From positions 34,192,301-34,256,300 of the forward strand of contig OZ020622.1 of the NCBI GenBank assembly GCA_963971575.1: a stretch of 64,000 nucleotides of DNA. The letters run 5' to 3'. Positions within the stretch are counted from its first letter, which is position 1, and each line of letters starts with the position of its first letter. Source of the stretch: Liopterus haemorrhoidalis (Eukaryota > Arthropoda > Insecta > Coleoptera > Dytiscidae). Of this stretch, positions 11,494 to 24,248 are shown one piece after another. The position numbers and the translations under genes were made by a program. The notes under the pieces are model-generated. The model saw only the letters and a list, made by a program, of their open reading frames with translations, had not been told where the DNA came from and searched no databases.

Positions 11494-12917
11494 TTTTGTT
11501 TAGGGGAGTTACCCCGCAACCTAATGATCTTTGGTTTACCCTTAGGTTGCGGGTCAACAGCCATTTTCTCGGCCACGGTTTCACTTGTTTGTCCAGGTGC
11601 CTTGGTGGACACACTGGACTCCTTTTTTGATTGTTTTGTTCTCACTGGTATCCAGTGAGAACCAACGGGTCCCTTATCAGTCTCCTTTTCAGGAGCGACT
11701 GATGAAGGCTTTGTAGAAGCGACCATTCTCTGGTCGCTTCTCGTTTTTGGAGAAGACTGTGGGGTCTTCTCCTTAGGTGGTGGGGAGAACTGAGGTTGAG
11801 TGCGTTCTCCTATATGGGAGGGGGATTTATTCAGACCCGATCCCCCTGGTTGTGGGGTCTGAACACTGGTCTCTTGGACCGATTCCGCCACCTTTTCCGT
11901 GTCGGACTTTTGTGACGCAGCTGTCACTGACGTTTTTACTGTCGGACGAAGCACTGCATCCGTCTGAGTCTGGACACTGGCTGTCTTCTTTGCAGCTACT
12001 TGTGCGAAGGATTTCGCAAAAGTGACCGGCGCAGTCTCTTTATACTTCTTCTTGGCGTCGAAATACGGTATTCTATCTTTCGTCTTGATTACCTGAATAG
12101 CCTTCTCTTCTAAGTACGTTGGGCAGTGGCGTGAAGTCGATGCATGCGCACCTTTACAGTTCACGCAGTGTGCCGCGTTTGGACAGTTTTCAACTTCATG
12201 TTGATCCTGCCCGCAGTTGGCACAGATGGACTGTTTGCCACAACGACTAGAGGTGTGACCATAACGCTGGCACTTGTAGCATCGCATCGGGTTGGGATAG
12301 TAGGGGCGAACGTTACAAACGTTGTACCCCACCTTAACCGATGCTGGACACCTAGTACCAGCGAAAGATACCACCATAGAAATAGAAGGCTTACCGTTTC
12401 GGGGGTTAAGTTTTCTACATTCAATGACACCTTGCGATGCCATTTCCTGCACAAACTCTTCCTCCGTAACATACGCAAGGTCACGGTCTGTAACGACGCC
12501 TCGAGAAGTATTCAGTGCCTTATGTGGCTGTACCGAGATACGATACTCGCCAAATCCTTCGCATTTCTGAAGCGTTGAAGATGCCTCATTTTCTGCCTCA
12601 ATTAATAATGTTCCATCCGACAGTTTTCTTACCGACCTAATACCAGTTGGACACGTTTTTCCCAGCGTTCGGGCAACAAAGAAGGGGGACATCTCTTTAA
12701 AAGATTTTCCCTCTTCTTGCACCTTCACGACAAGAAAACGAGGCACTGGCGCACAAAACTCAACTGATCTGCTGTCTACCTTCTTGGGTGAAGGCTGTAC
12801 ACATCCCTCATCGGATGACTGAGCATCACGACGAGGTCTCTTGTTTGATTTTTTACGGAGTTTACTCTCAACCTTGGCGGAATTTAAAGAAAATTGATCC
12901 CTCCGGGTAGTCGCCAT
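11490..12917 (-). CDS. LINE F ORF1: nucleic-acid-binding gag-like protein
   Basis: Intact 475-residue frame. It has a basic N-terminus (RKKSNKRPRR, 21-30), a gag-like middle domain, and three zinc knuckles: C213-C216-H221-C226, C232-C235-H240-C245 and C251-C254-H258-C265. A long Ser/Thr/Pro/Lys-rich tail follows. This is the standard ORF1 layout of I/Jockey/R1-type LINEs, where the protein packages element RNA into an RNP. The stop codon TGA overlaps the ORF2 ATG, suggesting coupled termination-reinitiation. No internal stops. Confidence 0.93.
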   Translation of the reverse strand: MATTRRDQFSLNSAKVESKLRKKSNKRPRRDAQSSDEGCVQPSPKKVDSRSVEFCAPVPRFLVVKVQEEGKSFKEMSPFFVARTLGKTCPTGIRSVRKLSDGTLLIEAENEASSTLQKCEGFGEYRISVQPHKALNTSRGVVTDRDLAYVTEEEFVQEMASQGVIECRKLNPRNGKPSISMVVSFAGTRCPASVKVGYNVCNVRPYYPNPMRCYKCQRYGHTSSRCGKQSICANCGQDQHEVENCPNAAHCVNCKGAHASTSRHCPTYLEEKAIQVIKTKDRIPYFDAKKKYKETAPVTFAKSFAQVAAKKTASVQTQTDAVLRPTVKTSVTAASQKSDTEKVAESVQETSVQTPQPGGSGLNKSPSHIGERTQPQFSPPPKEKTPQSSPKTRSDQRMVASTKPSSVAPEKETDKGPVGSHWIPVRTKQSKKESSVSTKAPGQTSETVAEKMAVDPQPKGKPKIIRLRGNSPKQK

Positions 12918-13457
12918 ACCCGTATACTAAGTTTCATCACCCTGCCATGCCCACCCACCAGGGAGCCCCACACAGGGGACGTTGGCCGCAAACCGGCTCA
13001 TTGCGCCAGGCATGTCAGGATGATATAGCATCGGGGGAAGTAGTCACGGGCTGCTCGACCCGCTCGAGAACCAGTAGTAGCCAACTCTGGAACCGGGCGA
13101 GCTGCATCCGCTCCCACAGACCCCCGAATACTTGTCTAGTGGCACGGCATTACCCCGGCATCCACGATCCAGTAGTGGAGCCACTCTATTCATGAACCGT
13201 GACACCAGCCGATTGACTGAGCTGACCAGACTCAGCCTCCCGTTTTACCGAATCCGAGGCCAAAGAAGGCGTGTTGGGATCGTACTGTCCGCGGGCAGCA
13301 GTCTCCCTCAACCGACCAGGACCCTCTTCTCCGGCGTTACGGGTCTTCACGCACGGCAAACACGTGGGTAGGAATTTAAGTGGGAGATCAAAGAGACAAC
13401 AGATAAGCCTATTCCCACAATCGGCTTCTCTGAACTGTCTCCTCCCAAATGATATGT

Positions 13458-13618
13458 GATTCAGGGTACGTGGGATCATCAGGCCCAAAAGCTCTTTATG
13501 GTCAGGTGATGCGACCATTATGAACTTCCCTTGCGTGATTGAGGGTACGCGGGATCATCAGGCCCGAAAGCTCGACAAATGGCCAGGTGTTATGGCCATT
13601 ATGAACTTCCCCTGCGGG
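13458..13618 (-). repeat. Two tandem ~80-bp units at the LINE F 5' end
   Basis: Units at about 13458-13536 and 13537-13618 share GGGTAC(G)GGATCATCAGGCC..AAAGCTC and ACCATTATGAACTTCCC-type text (+ strand), with ~15% divergence. They form the extreme 5' end of the element transcript. Repeated promoter monomers at LINE 5' ends are known in other families, so these may be internal promoter units. Confidence 0.7.
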
Positions 13619-13963
13619 ACACATATTGTAGAGAACACCTTTATAGAATCAACATGAGCTCCACCCCAACTGTAGCTGTAACAACTCCATGAATGAAGAC
13701 CATCAACCATATTATTTTCGCATGGCCTAAATATTCAAGGATCATATTGTATTCAGAACTAACATCCCTCAATATAACATTTCCCACCAACATACAACAA
13801 TTATTGTATTTAAATTCAGAAAAAATATTATTATGCCTATATAAATTCATATACCTAAATAGAATTAAGATTTAAGAATGTTTGTATTATATATTGTACT
13901 GGTTAATAGCCTGAGTAGCTAAGATCATTATATTAATTTTAAAAAAATAAAATAAACTTAATA

Positions 13964-15715
13964 AACAATTATACGAATTTAATTGCTTCTCTTCAAAATA
14001 ATTCAAATCTGAGTAATAATTTTTCGGTATACGAACAAAATATAAATAATAGATATTCTATTAAAGACATGGGTCCTTTCTATATAATCATTGAAAGCAC
14101 CGTTAATAATATTGGAAACATGCATCATATGAGTTTGGGAAAACTTATCTACAGTAACTTTCAACCAAAAAATAGTGATATTGTAAACATTAATAAAGTC
14201 GGCAAAAATCGTATCAAACTAGAATTAAGCAACTATAAACTAGCCAATGAAATCTTGGATTCCAGTTTTTTCACAAGCAATAGTTTACGTGCATATATCC
14301 CGGAAACGATTCTATACCGCAAAGGAGTTATTAGAAACGTTGATCCGAGTTTCTCGAACGAGGAACTATTAAGCAATATTATAACAACAATCCCCATAAG
14401 AGATACACGTCGCATCACGCGGCGAATAACCGTTGAGGGTGAACAAGGAAGACATGAAAGCATTATAAATACTCAAACTGTAATTATAAATTTTAGAGGA
14501 CTAATGCTGCCTGAATACATAACCATATATGGTGCTAGGTGTCGAGTTTCTCCCTATGTGTATCGGGTGACTCAGTGCACCAATTACTACCGCTTTGGAC
14601 ACACAAACGTTTATGCAAAAGTTCACTTCGGTGCCACAAGTGTGGTGAAAATCATGACTCTAGCTCGTGCCAGAATACACAGACCTCATGTCTCAACTGT
14701 AAAGGACAACATTCGGTAACTGATAAAAGCTGCCCTATTTTTGAAAATCAAAATAAAATAAAAAAATATATGGCGTATCACAATGTTGGCTACAAAGAAG
14801 CAAGGAATAATTACCGCAGTTTCTCTGAAGTAACTACCGCACCCGCAACGTTTCTGCCAAACGAATTTCCCTCTCTCCCAACACACAACAGATACAATGT
14901 TCTTAGTAATTTTATTGAGTCTACAAATGACAATCTCATACCTAAAAATGTCAATACATCAAGACCACGAAGACCTCAGTACATCCCTAAACCAAGAGTA
15001 TCTACAAATCATCTAGGCGCAGCTGCCCCATATACCCAGTCACCCCAGGTATCTAAAACCCCATCTGATCGGGTTCCTCTTAGAAATCCCTATCCTCCTC
15101 AACCACACCTTCAAAATAATAGGGGACAAACATTTGTGGAGCAACTTGTAGCTCAATTTCATCAAGGACTCGTTAATTTCGTCAATCAAACAAATATCCC
15201 CTCTGCTTCAATGGAAGAAATACAAGACCAAATGAACTCCTTATTCGCTGCATTGAAACATGGATAAATTCAATTTCATACAATGGAATATTCAATTTCA
15301 AGTAATAAATTGTTCCTAGAAACATTATTATTTTCCCAAAAAAATCAATTGCGCAATACTTGCTGAAACATGGCTGAAACCTCAAAACAACTTCCAAATA
15401 TCCGGATATAGAATAATAAGCAATGATAGACATGATGGTAAAAGCGGTTGTTGTATACTAATTAAAAACGGCATTTCATTCAACTCAGTAAACTGCATCA
15501 ACAATAACCCAAATATACAAATTTGTGCAGCGAAAATTTTCATTAATAACAAAAGCATTACGATTGTATCTCTCTATATTAGTTCCAATCTCTATATAAA
15601 TTCCAGTTCCTCGGCTGTCGAATGGACCAACTTATTTCAACAATTTTCTGGGCCTATTGTTATTGCAGGTGATTTTAATGCTCACGACTACACCTGGGGT
15701 AGTGAATGGAGTGAT
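13964..15715 (+). mobile_element. Jockey-type LINE A, segment 2 (rest of ORF1, start of ORF2)
   Basis: ORF1 continues from the TSD (NNYTNLIASLQNNSNLSNN) through a gag-like domain (PFYIIIEST, RAYIPE, RVSPYVYRV). A frameshift lies near 14600, and zinc knuckles follow in the second frame (CHKCGENHDSSSC, CLNCKGQHSVTDKSC). ORF1 ends at 15267. ORF2 starts at about 15259 with MDKFNFIQWN. Its endonuclease frame (ETWLKP, VIAGDFNAHDYTWGS) runs, with one early frame break, to about 15715, where an inverted-repeat element interrupts it. Same family as LINE B. Confidence 0.85.
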
Positions 15716-16842
15716 TAACGGCCGTTTGCACCGGTCTTAATTAACTGTTAACTCAAAATTAAAAATTAAATTTCATTGCACCGCATACTTAATTCAGGCT
15801 TAAGCTGTTGACTATTAATAAAATTTAATCACTACCATGGGTACGGATTAAATAGTTATTAAGAATTTGACTTTAATTGTTTGACATTTGACTATGATTG
15901 ATTACAATTTGAGTACAATTTTAGTATAGAATAGACCTACATATACGTTGTTTTGGCCAATGTTTACAATATCCCCCTTCAAACTTTATACAGATGGCAG
16001 CACATAACGACTACATTAAATAATTCAAGAATTTTCAGTGGCTCTAAAACAATGGTTTCTAGAAGCGAGCTAACCATCTTCTAGTTTAATGACAAAACAC
16101 TATCTTAGGTTAGGTTAGTAAGTGTTTGGTTAGAAGAAGCCGAGCGAAGCGAGCTACCCATCTTCTAGTTTAATGACAAATAAAAGTTCTGCACAGTCCT
16201 ACTTGTTTAGAATCTCTGTATATTAAACAAATGACATGTGTTTGACGTATGCGCAAGTGTGAAGTGGGATGTTGTAAACACTTACCATAGGTAATGATTT
16301 CGTTTATCCAAAAATACAGTTTTGTGCTAAAACGCCGGATCCAGTATTGGCTTATTTAAAATAGATACCAATAATGCTGCTTGTGCACTTCACAATATAC
16401 GGGAATGTAAGAACTAAATATGAAAGAATATTGTACTGCCAAGGTATTGCTGCATCCGAGGCAAAGTACCAATTTTGCGCTCTCTCACATCGGTGATAAG
16501 CAAACGAGAAAGTAGATGGATCGAAGTGATGAGCAAAAACAACGAAAATAATTTTTGCGTCCCTGTCAACTCAGTGCCGTCGCAACCTGAAGAACTATGG
16601 TAGATGAATATGTGTTGCATCAACTGATAATAGATGAACAAATACCAGACGAAAATTAATTTAAATGTACGGGACGCAGCTGGAATTGAATTCCGTAAAC
16701 AATTAATAAATGAATATTTAGAACGACTTTTGTAATTCAAATATTATAGAATAGTGTAAAATAATAATTATAATAAACATTCAAATATATATTTTTATGT
16801 TTATATTTGTTTTTTTATTACATTGGTGCTAATATCTTTTTT

Positions 16843-18087
<1,245 letters not shown>

Positions 18088-18175
18088 AAATTAGCAGCAT
18101 GAATTCCTTTTAGTTTTTTCCACCAATATTTATTGTTAATTTACATTTTTAGCAGATATAATTTTAGGAGGGCTA

Positions 18176-18209
18176 GACAAAACGTCAACTTGTCGAAACG
18201 TTAAACGTC
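18176..18209 (+). ncRNA. Hammerhead-like 3' half
   Basis: Hairpin GACAA/TTGTC, then GAAA, then a short stem ACGT-TAA-ACGT followed by C. This is the layout of stem II, GAAA, stem III and cleavage site in minimal type-I hammerheads. The upstream CTGANGA box is missing, so this copy should be inactive. Confidence 0.4.
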
Positions 18210-18480
18210 AATAACATATTTTATTTTTGACAGTTACGTCATTCAAATTAAACAAACAAAAATTATGTCAAATGCTGATTTTTTCATGGCAATGTCGCCA
18301 AGTTAAGAAAAATAATGACAGATGTTCTGTTTATTCAATATTACCAACAGTAATTTTTGTGGATTTCTTAGCTACCACATCAACATACGGTGCAAAGCTA
18401 TGCATATTTAATCATTAATTAAACTTAACTCGTAAATAGTTAATCAATTTTTTTACTATGACCGGTGCAAACGGCCGTTA

Positions 18481-18775
18481 GAAGGTAGAGAACTACTAAA
18501 AGCTTTGCCCAATCTCCAATTAACGTACCTAAACGATGGAAGCCCCACTCTCGCCTCTTTACCCCATTGGCGAAGATCAGCTATAGATCTTACATTCTGC
18601 TCACCCAATCTGGCACCAAGCTTTACCTGGTCAACAATGAACAATACCATGGGATCGAACCATTTCCCAGTTCTTTTTAACTACACTGCGCAAATCAACC
18701 CATATTACACCAAATTTCCAAACTCGAAGTGGGACATCAAAAATGCGAACTGGTCAGATTACTAGAACGTATCAA
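18481..18775 (+). mobile_element. Jockey-type LINE A, segment 3 (endonuclease C-terminal part)
   Basis: Continues segment 2 after the inverted-repeat element: EGRELLKALPNLQLTYLNDG, the endonuclease motif GSNHFPVLF, then NSKWDIKNANWSDY. LINE B has the parallel NSKWNLRKDDWDKY. A stop codon and an AAT repeat mark the insertion of LINE C. Confidence 0.8.
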
Positions 18776-20547
18776 ATAATAATAATAATAATAATAATAT
18801 ATTTACTTCCTTCATATTATACATACATAATTACATAGGTAAATAATTTCGTTCATGATTTTACAGTAAGTAAATATATAAAACTACACCACAGAGGCTG
18901 TGAACAGCCTATATGTGGCTTTCTTAATAATTAAATTATACCACACAGTAAACAAAATAAATGTGAACAAAAATTTTTTTTTTATAAAATACCTATTTTA
19001 TTATTATTTAATTTAAAAATAACGACGACATTTTTGTTTTAATTTTAATAATGGACGACACAAATTTAATTCAATTTGTGCCTAAATTTAGCATTTTTGT
19101 AAGTTTTACCTGACTTAATTGTTTACAGAATTTCTTAGACCATGTTGAGATATTATACATATGCTTATTATTTTGTTCTTCTAGGAATTCTTGAAAATTA
19201 TTAAAAACTTGAGGTATATGGTAACAAAAACAACGCTGCCCAATGGCTTTACTAACTCTGTGAGATAATGCTTTATTTTTATTTCTAGTATCATAGAGAT
19301 GCGGTAGCGTTGTTATTGTTCTCATATTTTTTAATATATATCAATATGGACATAATATAAAGTTGGGATACATTTAGAACATCTGCATCGTTATATAATA
19401 GTTCTGTAGGGTAACGTCTAGGCTTTTTGGTTATAATTTTCAAGATTCCGTTTTGTACAGTTTTAACTTGTCTTATATAAATGTCTGATGCTCCTCCCCC
19501 AGCAATTAACCCATATGACAACAAAGATTGTACAAGAGCATAATAAAATTGATAGAGGTTTTTGACAGATAGTATTTCCCTCAATTTTTTAAATATATAA
19601 AACATTTTTCTTACACTGGAAGTTATCTTATTAATATGTAGATTCCATCGCAGATTTTTATCAATTATCACGCCTAGGTATCTGGTATTGTCTACTTTAT
19701 TAATTTTTATATCACAGGCACAATTTTGGTCACAACAGCTATGTAATATTATGTGATTATAGTCTGGTTGAGTATTATTATAGATGGTGAAAGGCATAAA
19801 TTCAGTTTTTTTATAATTTAATGACAAAAGATTATCGTCTAATCAGCATTTAATTACTTTTAAATCCCATTCGGCAGACGCCTTGACTTGCTGCCATGTA
19901 GAGCCTTCAGTAAATAGAACTGTATCATCTGCGTAAGCGATAAGTTTTCCATGAAGGTTTATTTCTAGCAAGTCATTTACATAAAGGACAAATAATATGG
20001 GACCTATTACTGTTCCTTGAGGTACACCGCAATTTATATGCCGAAAATTACTAGAGATATCATTATAGGTTACAGTTTGTAATCTATCACGTAAATAGCT
20101 CTTAAACAATTCAAGTGCTAAACCTCGAACGCCATAAATTTCAAGTTTTTTTATAAGTATGGTATGGTCGACCGTGTCAAATGCCTTTGCTAAATCTAAA
20201 AAGGATGCAGAACATTGTTTCGACTGGTCCAATCCCGTATAAATACTTTTGATCAATTCTGCAATCGCGTCGGAGGTACTCCTGCTCTCTATAAAACCGA
20301 ATTGTTTGTCAGATATTATGTTAGTCCTAGTTAAAAATGATATCAGTCTTTTTTTAATAATTTTTTCAAACACCTTAGCAAATTTTGTAATCAATGATAT
20401 GGGTCTATAGTTTTCAACATTATTTTGCGGGCCTGATTTATGAATAGGCTTAACATTTGCAAGCTTGAAGGATTTCGGAAAGTAACCAGATATAAAGCAT
20501 TTATTGAAGATGTCTGTTAAAGGGTTAAATGCATTAGCTATTAACAT
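18776..20547 (-). pseudogene. 5'-truncated LINE C (reverse transcriptase and C-terminus)
   Basis: On the - strand the RT reads NYRPISLI, LDLAKAFDTVDH, GVPQGTVIGPILF and the catalytic YADD (LIAYADDTVLF). One TGA sits in frame where Trp is expected (~19843). After that it continues LNYKKTEFM, NTRYLGVIIDKNLRW and SLLSYGLIAGG, with a frame change near 19310. It ends in a TTA-repeat tail at 18776-18800. It is inserted in LINE A (segments 3 and 4 are contiguous without it). CR1/Jockey-like group; the exact clade is not resolvable by eye. Confidence 0.85.
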
Positions 20548-20778
20548 GCCTCTACACCAATTCAACTCCCTTGACGCTCATAGTAAATACTCTGTTGTAG
20601 TGAAACTGATTAATAAAGCGGCTGAACACTGCATTCCTAAACGTGTTATACAAAAAGTCAGTATCTTTAGACGACGGAACTGGTGGGACAATCAGTGTAA
20701 GACACAACTCTTGGAATCCACTGAAGCATTCCAGAATTACAAAAAACACTCACATTTAGCAAAAAAAAATGTCAAATA
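20548..20778 (+). mobile_element. Jockey-type LINE A, segment 4
   Basis: Continues the ORF2 linker between endonuclease and RT: NKAAEHCIPKR, then FRRRNWWDNQCK, matching FRRKPWWDAECK in LINE B. Truncated by hAT sequence from about 20779. No RT of this copy was found downstream. Confidence 0.75.
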
Positions 20779-21412
20779 TTGAGCGATTTCTACAATTCAG
20801 ATATACACAGCAACGAATTATTTAAAGAAATATGCGATTGTAAAATGCTCATACATTCGCGTGAGGAAATGACATATACTCCATTGCAGCTACTAACATT
20901 TATAATTTCATACGGAGACGACGTATTTCCAAACTTGAGAACATCCTTGCAAATTCTTTTAACCATTTCAGTGTCGACTGCCAGTTGCGAAAGGTCTTTT
21001 AGTAAATTAAAATTAATTTTAACCTATTTACGTGCATCTATGGGCAATCCCGGCTCAACGACTAAGCAATTCTCAGCGTGGAAAAGGAAACATTCGAAAA
21101 AAATTATTTTAATGAAGTGATAGATACAAGTATGAAGGCAAGGAAAATCAATTCATAATCGAAAACATTGTTTCCTGCTGTATAAACTATTTTCCCTATG
21201 TTATTTTATAAATTGTGTTTTATAGTTTATGTATGTATTTTGACAAGTAATAAACTCATGTTGGTAAAATCCAGTAATTTTTTACCAGTAAGTTCGTAGT
21301 TTTTTTTTTTTTTTTTCTTTTTATTTAATATTAAAGTGATAGGTGATTTTAAATTAGAGGCGCTGATTTACCTGGTTGTCCTCGAGCGCAGAAATACCAC
21401 ACCACGCCACTG
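20779..21412 (+). pseudogene. hAT transposase C-terminal fragment with right terminus
   Basis: The 113-residue frame contains the hAT dimerisation signature FPNLRTSLQILLTISVSTAS followed by CERSFSKLKLI, as in ZMYM1-like hAT transposases. Non-coding sequence then ends at CGCCACTG (21412), i.e. a CAGTGGCG terminus on the other strand. The 5' part and left end are missing. Overlapping dimerisation families appear again at 50400-50640. Confidence 0.8.
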
Positions 21413-21608
21413 AGCAGCGACCATGTCCATTTTTCTGTTTTGGTTAAAGTAATGATTAGCGCTAACCATTAGTTAAGAGAGAGGTGTTGTTTATTCACTA
21501 ATTAAATTAATAGGCTGGTTAAACTAACTGTTGGCAGGTAACGCACAGTTTCGTTGTGTGGGCTAATTAATATATACCAATAAGCAAAATAAAACAGCCG
21601 TTCTTTGC
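21413..21608. other. No recognisable feature
   Basis: About 200 bp of AT-rich sequence between hAT and LINE remnants. I see no ORF or repeat structure. Confidence 0.4.
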
Positions 21609-21862
21609 CAAACGTTTTAAAAAATGGTAATAATGATATAAAAATTTTGAGTATTAATCTCAAAAAACTATTTAACCTAAAACAAATGTATCCTCAATTA
21701 GAGCAAATATACAAAAATGCAAAAAATAAACACTCAGAGCTTGTTAAAACCACAACAAAAGAGTTTTATCAAAAATAAATCTCAGGAGTTGAAAACCCAA
21801 GTAAAACCGCTTGGAATATTATAAAAAAGGTTAGAAATGAAGACAAAAAAATAGAAAATATA
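21609..21862 (+). pseudogene. LINE ORF2 linker fragment
   Basis: Reads QIYKNAKNKHSELV, TTKEFYQK and NPSKTAWNIIKKVRNE, the pre-RT linker of CR1/Jockey-like ORF2. Short and broken by stops. Confidence 0.5.
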
Positions 21863-21869
21863 TTTTTTC

Positions 21870-22250
21870 TTTTTCTTTCTTTGGCCTTGGTAATTATAAA
21901 CCATTGGCCAGGTGTTAAAATGTTTTTTTGATCTCATATGTGTACTTTACTTGCTGTTAAAAATGTAAAAATAATTTTATGAATTTCTTCCTTCTGCATA
22001 AATAAGAGTATTTGCATATTGGTAGGTAGAGTTATTTTCATGTTAAGGAGTTCATTAATAAAAGAGTGACGATGGCCATCATATTTTGGGCAATTGAATA
22101 AAATATGGTTGCAGTCTTTTATGCTATGATTGAATCTTAAGCGGCATATTGTTGTTATATATTTCCTGTTACTACTGGTTGAAAACCAGGTACTGGTGGG
22201 AAGGGTGGGCTGAATATTCCTGTACCATGTTCCTTTTACAGTTGGAACGA
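21870..22250 (-). pseudogene. LINE ORF2 C-terminal fragment
   Basis: On the - strand: KYITTICRLRFNHS, DCNHILFNCPKYDGHR, then a hydrophobic tail to a stop near 21930. This is the Cys/His tail at the end of Jockey-type ORF2, similar to LINE E (INHIIFAWPKYSR). Confidence 0.65.
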
Positions 22251-22254
22251 AATA

Positions 22255-22498
22255 TTTTTTATTTCGTTTACCTGGAGAATTTATTTCGGAAAATTGTGAT
22301 CATAGTTTTACCGCATCGTCATTTGTATCGCAATTACGTGAACATGTTCAAAAAATCAGACCGCCGATTTTTCGAAACAGTGGAAAGGGACGTCCACAAT
22401 ACATTAGTTCAGATTTATATACATGCTCCCATGTTTTTATTCGGCATGATGCGGTCAGACAACCACTCCAAGCTCCCTATGATGGTCCTTTTCCTATC
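22255..22498 (+). pseudogene. Gypsy-type retrotransposon, end of pol (part 1)
   Basis: The + frame reads [19 protein letters not shown] and [20 protein letters not shown], the conserved linker after Ty3/Gypsy integrase. It stops at about 22498 where LINE D begins and resumes at 24249. Earlier gag, protease and RT are absent. Confidence 0.75.
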
Positions 22499-24209
22499 AC
22501 TTGAAATTAGTAATAGCCGCAATTTAAATTTAAATGATATTTCACATAATTATCTAGTCAACATTAATATTCCCGAGTGTGACATAGTAGATATTCTAAA
22601 TAATCTTGATGTAAATAAAGGCCCAGGTACTGATGGAATTCCTCCACTATTTTTTATATCATTTGCCCACATTATTTCATTACCGCTGTTTTTAATTTTC
22701 AACAAATCTCTTCAAGAAAACGTATAGTGCCAATATTTAAATCTGGGGATAATACCCTTGTTAAAAACTACCGTCCTATCTCTAAATTAAATGTATTAGC
22801 AAAAATATTTGAAAAACTAATTCATAAGCAAATTTTTAACTATGTTAGCACGAAGATCCTTATTCAACAGCATGGTTTTTTTCCCAAAAAGATCAGTTGA
22901 AACAAATTTGATGATCTATAGTAACTACTTATTACAAAATCTTGATAAGAGAATCCAAGTCGATGCAATTTACACAGATTTTAGCAAGGCTTTTGATAAA
23001 ATCAACCACAGCATCTTAATAGACAAGCTTTTTCAGATTGGAATTCGTGGCGACCTCTTGAGGTGGCTTACTTCCTATATAAGCCATAGAAGCCTGTCTG
23101 TGTTAACGGTTTTACTTCTAGTTATGTAAGGATAACTTCAGGCGTTCCCCAAGGATCACACTTAGGACCACTACTCTTCCTTATTTTCACTAATGACATC
23201 CATCTTTCAATCAAAAATTCAAACTTTCTTTTATTTGCGGATGATATGAAAATATTTCGTGATATTAAATCAGCATCAGATGTTGAACTTCTTCAGGCTG
23301 ATGTAGATAGTCTTTTTACATATTGTAACAAGAATAAATTATTTCTCAACCTCGAAAAATGCTCTTCAATTACTTTTACCAGGAACAAAAATATTTTAAT
23401 AAACAATTATAATTTCAAAGGTACTGTTATTTCTAGAACCGACGTTGTAAGAGATTTGGGAGTTTTATTCGACTCAAATTTAACCTTCAGCGAACATATA
23501 AGCAAGATTACAGCTAAGTCTTTTAAGATGCTAGGTTTTGTAATAAGATCAACTCAACATTTCAAATCAATAACTGCTTTAAAGTCATTGTATTTCGCCT
23601 ACGTCATAAGTAATGTTCAATTTGCATCTGTCATTTGGAATCCTTCTTATGAAATTTATATTAATCAATTAGAAAAAATACAAAAGAAATTTGTTAAATA
23701 TCTGTCATTTAAAACAAATTCTTGCAATCCTCAAAACAACTACTATCATCATTGTAAAGAATTTAATCTCTTAACTCTAAAGGACCGTCGCACTTTAACG
23801 GACATGAAAATTTTGTTTAAAATCCTTAATAACTTATTAATTTGTGAAAATCTCTCTATCTTATTTAACATTCATGTTCAAACGTATAACACGCGTGCTT
23901 TATCTCTACTTAGTATTCCGTTTGCTAATACTAACTCTTACCAAAATTCTCCCATTGTCCGTCTGTTCCACTTACAACAATCTCTTTTCTAATATAGAAA
24001 TATATAATGTTAACATTAATACTTTTGTTAAATCTATCCAATTAAAGCTTCAAAACTAAATTCTATCATGTATTACTCTGTAATTATTATTATTTTTATT
24101 GTATAATTTATGTGTTACCTCAAACTTATAATGTGATGTATTTATATTATTTTTTTGTAATTAACTTGCGAACATTTTACTGGGCTCGTCCTGTTTATGT
24201 TCCAAAGAA

Positions 24210-24240
<31 letters not shown>

Positions 24241-24248
24241 ACAAATAA
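22499..24248 (+). pseudogene. 5'-truncated LINE D (reverse transcriptase)
   Basis: RT motifs in order over three frames: GPGTDGIPP, NYRPISKLNVLAKIFEKL, YTDFSKAFDKINH, SGVPQGSHLGPLLF and the catalytic FADD (LLFADDMKIF, ~23235). The thumb follows (VRDLGVLFDSNLTF, YFAYVISNVQFASVIWNP) and a 3' tail of (AAAT)n at about 24207-24248. Frame breaks lie near 22725 and 23125. It interrupts the Gypsy pol end. Same group as LINE D2 at 42313-43350. Confidence 0.88.

Larger units (their letters stand above)
7478..13618 (-). mobile_element. Full-length I-group non-LTR retrotransposon (LINE F)
   Basis: Flanked by a perfect 15-bp TSD, ACACATATTGTAGAG (7463-7477 and 13619-13633). It is 6,141 bp with, on the - strand, a ~700-bp GC-rich 5' UTR starting with two tandem ~80-bp units, ORF1 (three zinc knuckles), ORF2 (apurinic endonuclease, RT, RNase H, Cys/His tail), a structured 3' UTR and a (CTAA)n tail. 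RNase H after RT places it in the I superfamily (I, LOA, Nimb or Ingi-like). One frameshift in ORF2 is the only visible coding defect, so it is a young insertion. It is much more GC-rich than its surroundings. Confidence 0.93.
7447..13949 (+). mobile_element. 5'-truncated LINE tail E (347 bp), itself interrupted by LINE F
   Basis: Flanked by the 14-bp TSD AAATAAACTTAATA (7433-7446 and 13950-13963). Its own sequence is 7447-7477 plus 13634-13949. It encodes the end of a Jockey-type ORF2 (MRLGHTYCREHLYRIN, then INHIIFAWPKYSR) and an A-rich 3' end. This is a typical short 5'-truncated LINE copy in LINE A ORF1. LINE F later landed inside it. Confidence 0.8.

Noticed and set aside
12144..12578. 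144-residue + strand frame and other + strand frames over 7.8-13.4 kb
   Set aside because: These are antisense shadows of LINE F ORF1 and ORF2, which have clear domains on the - strand.
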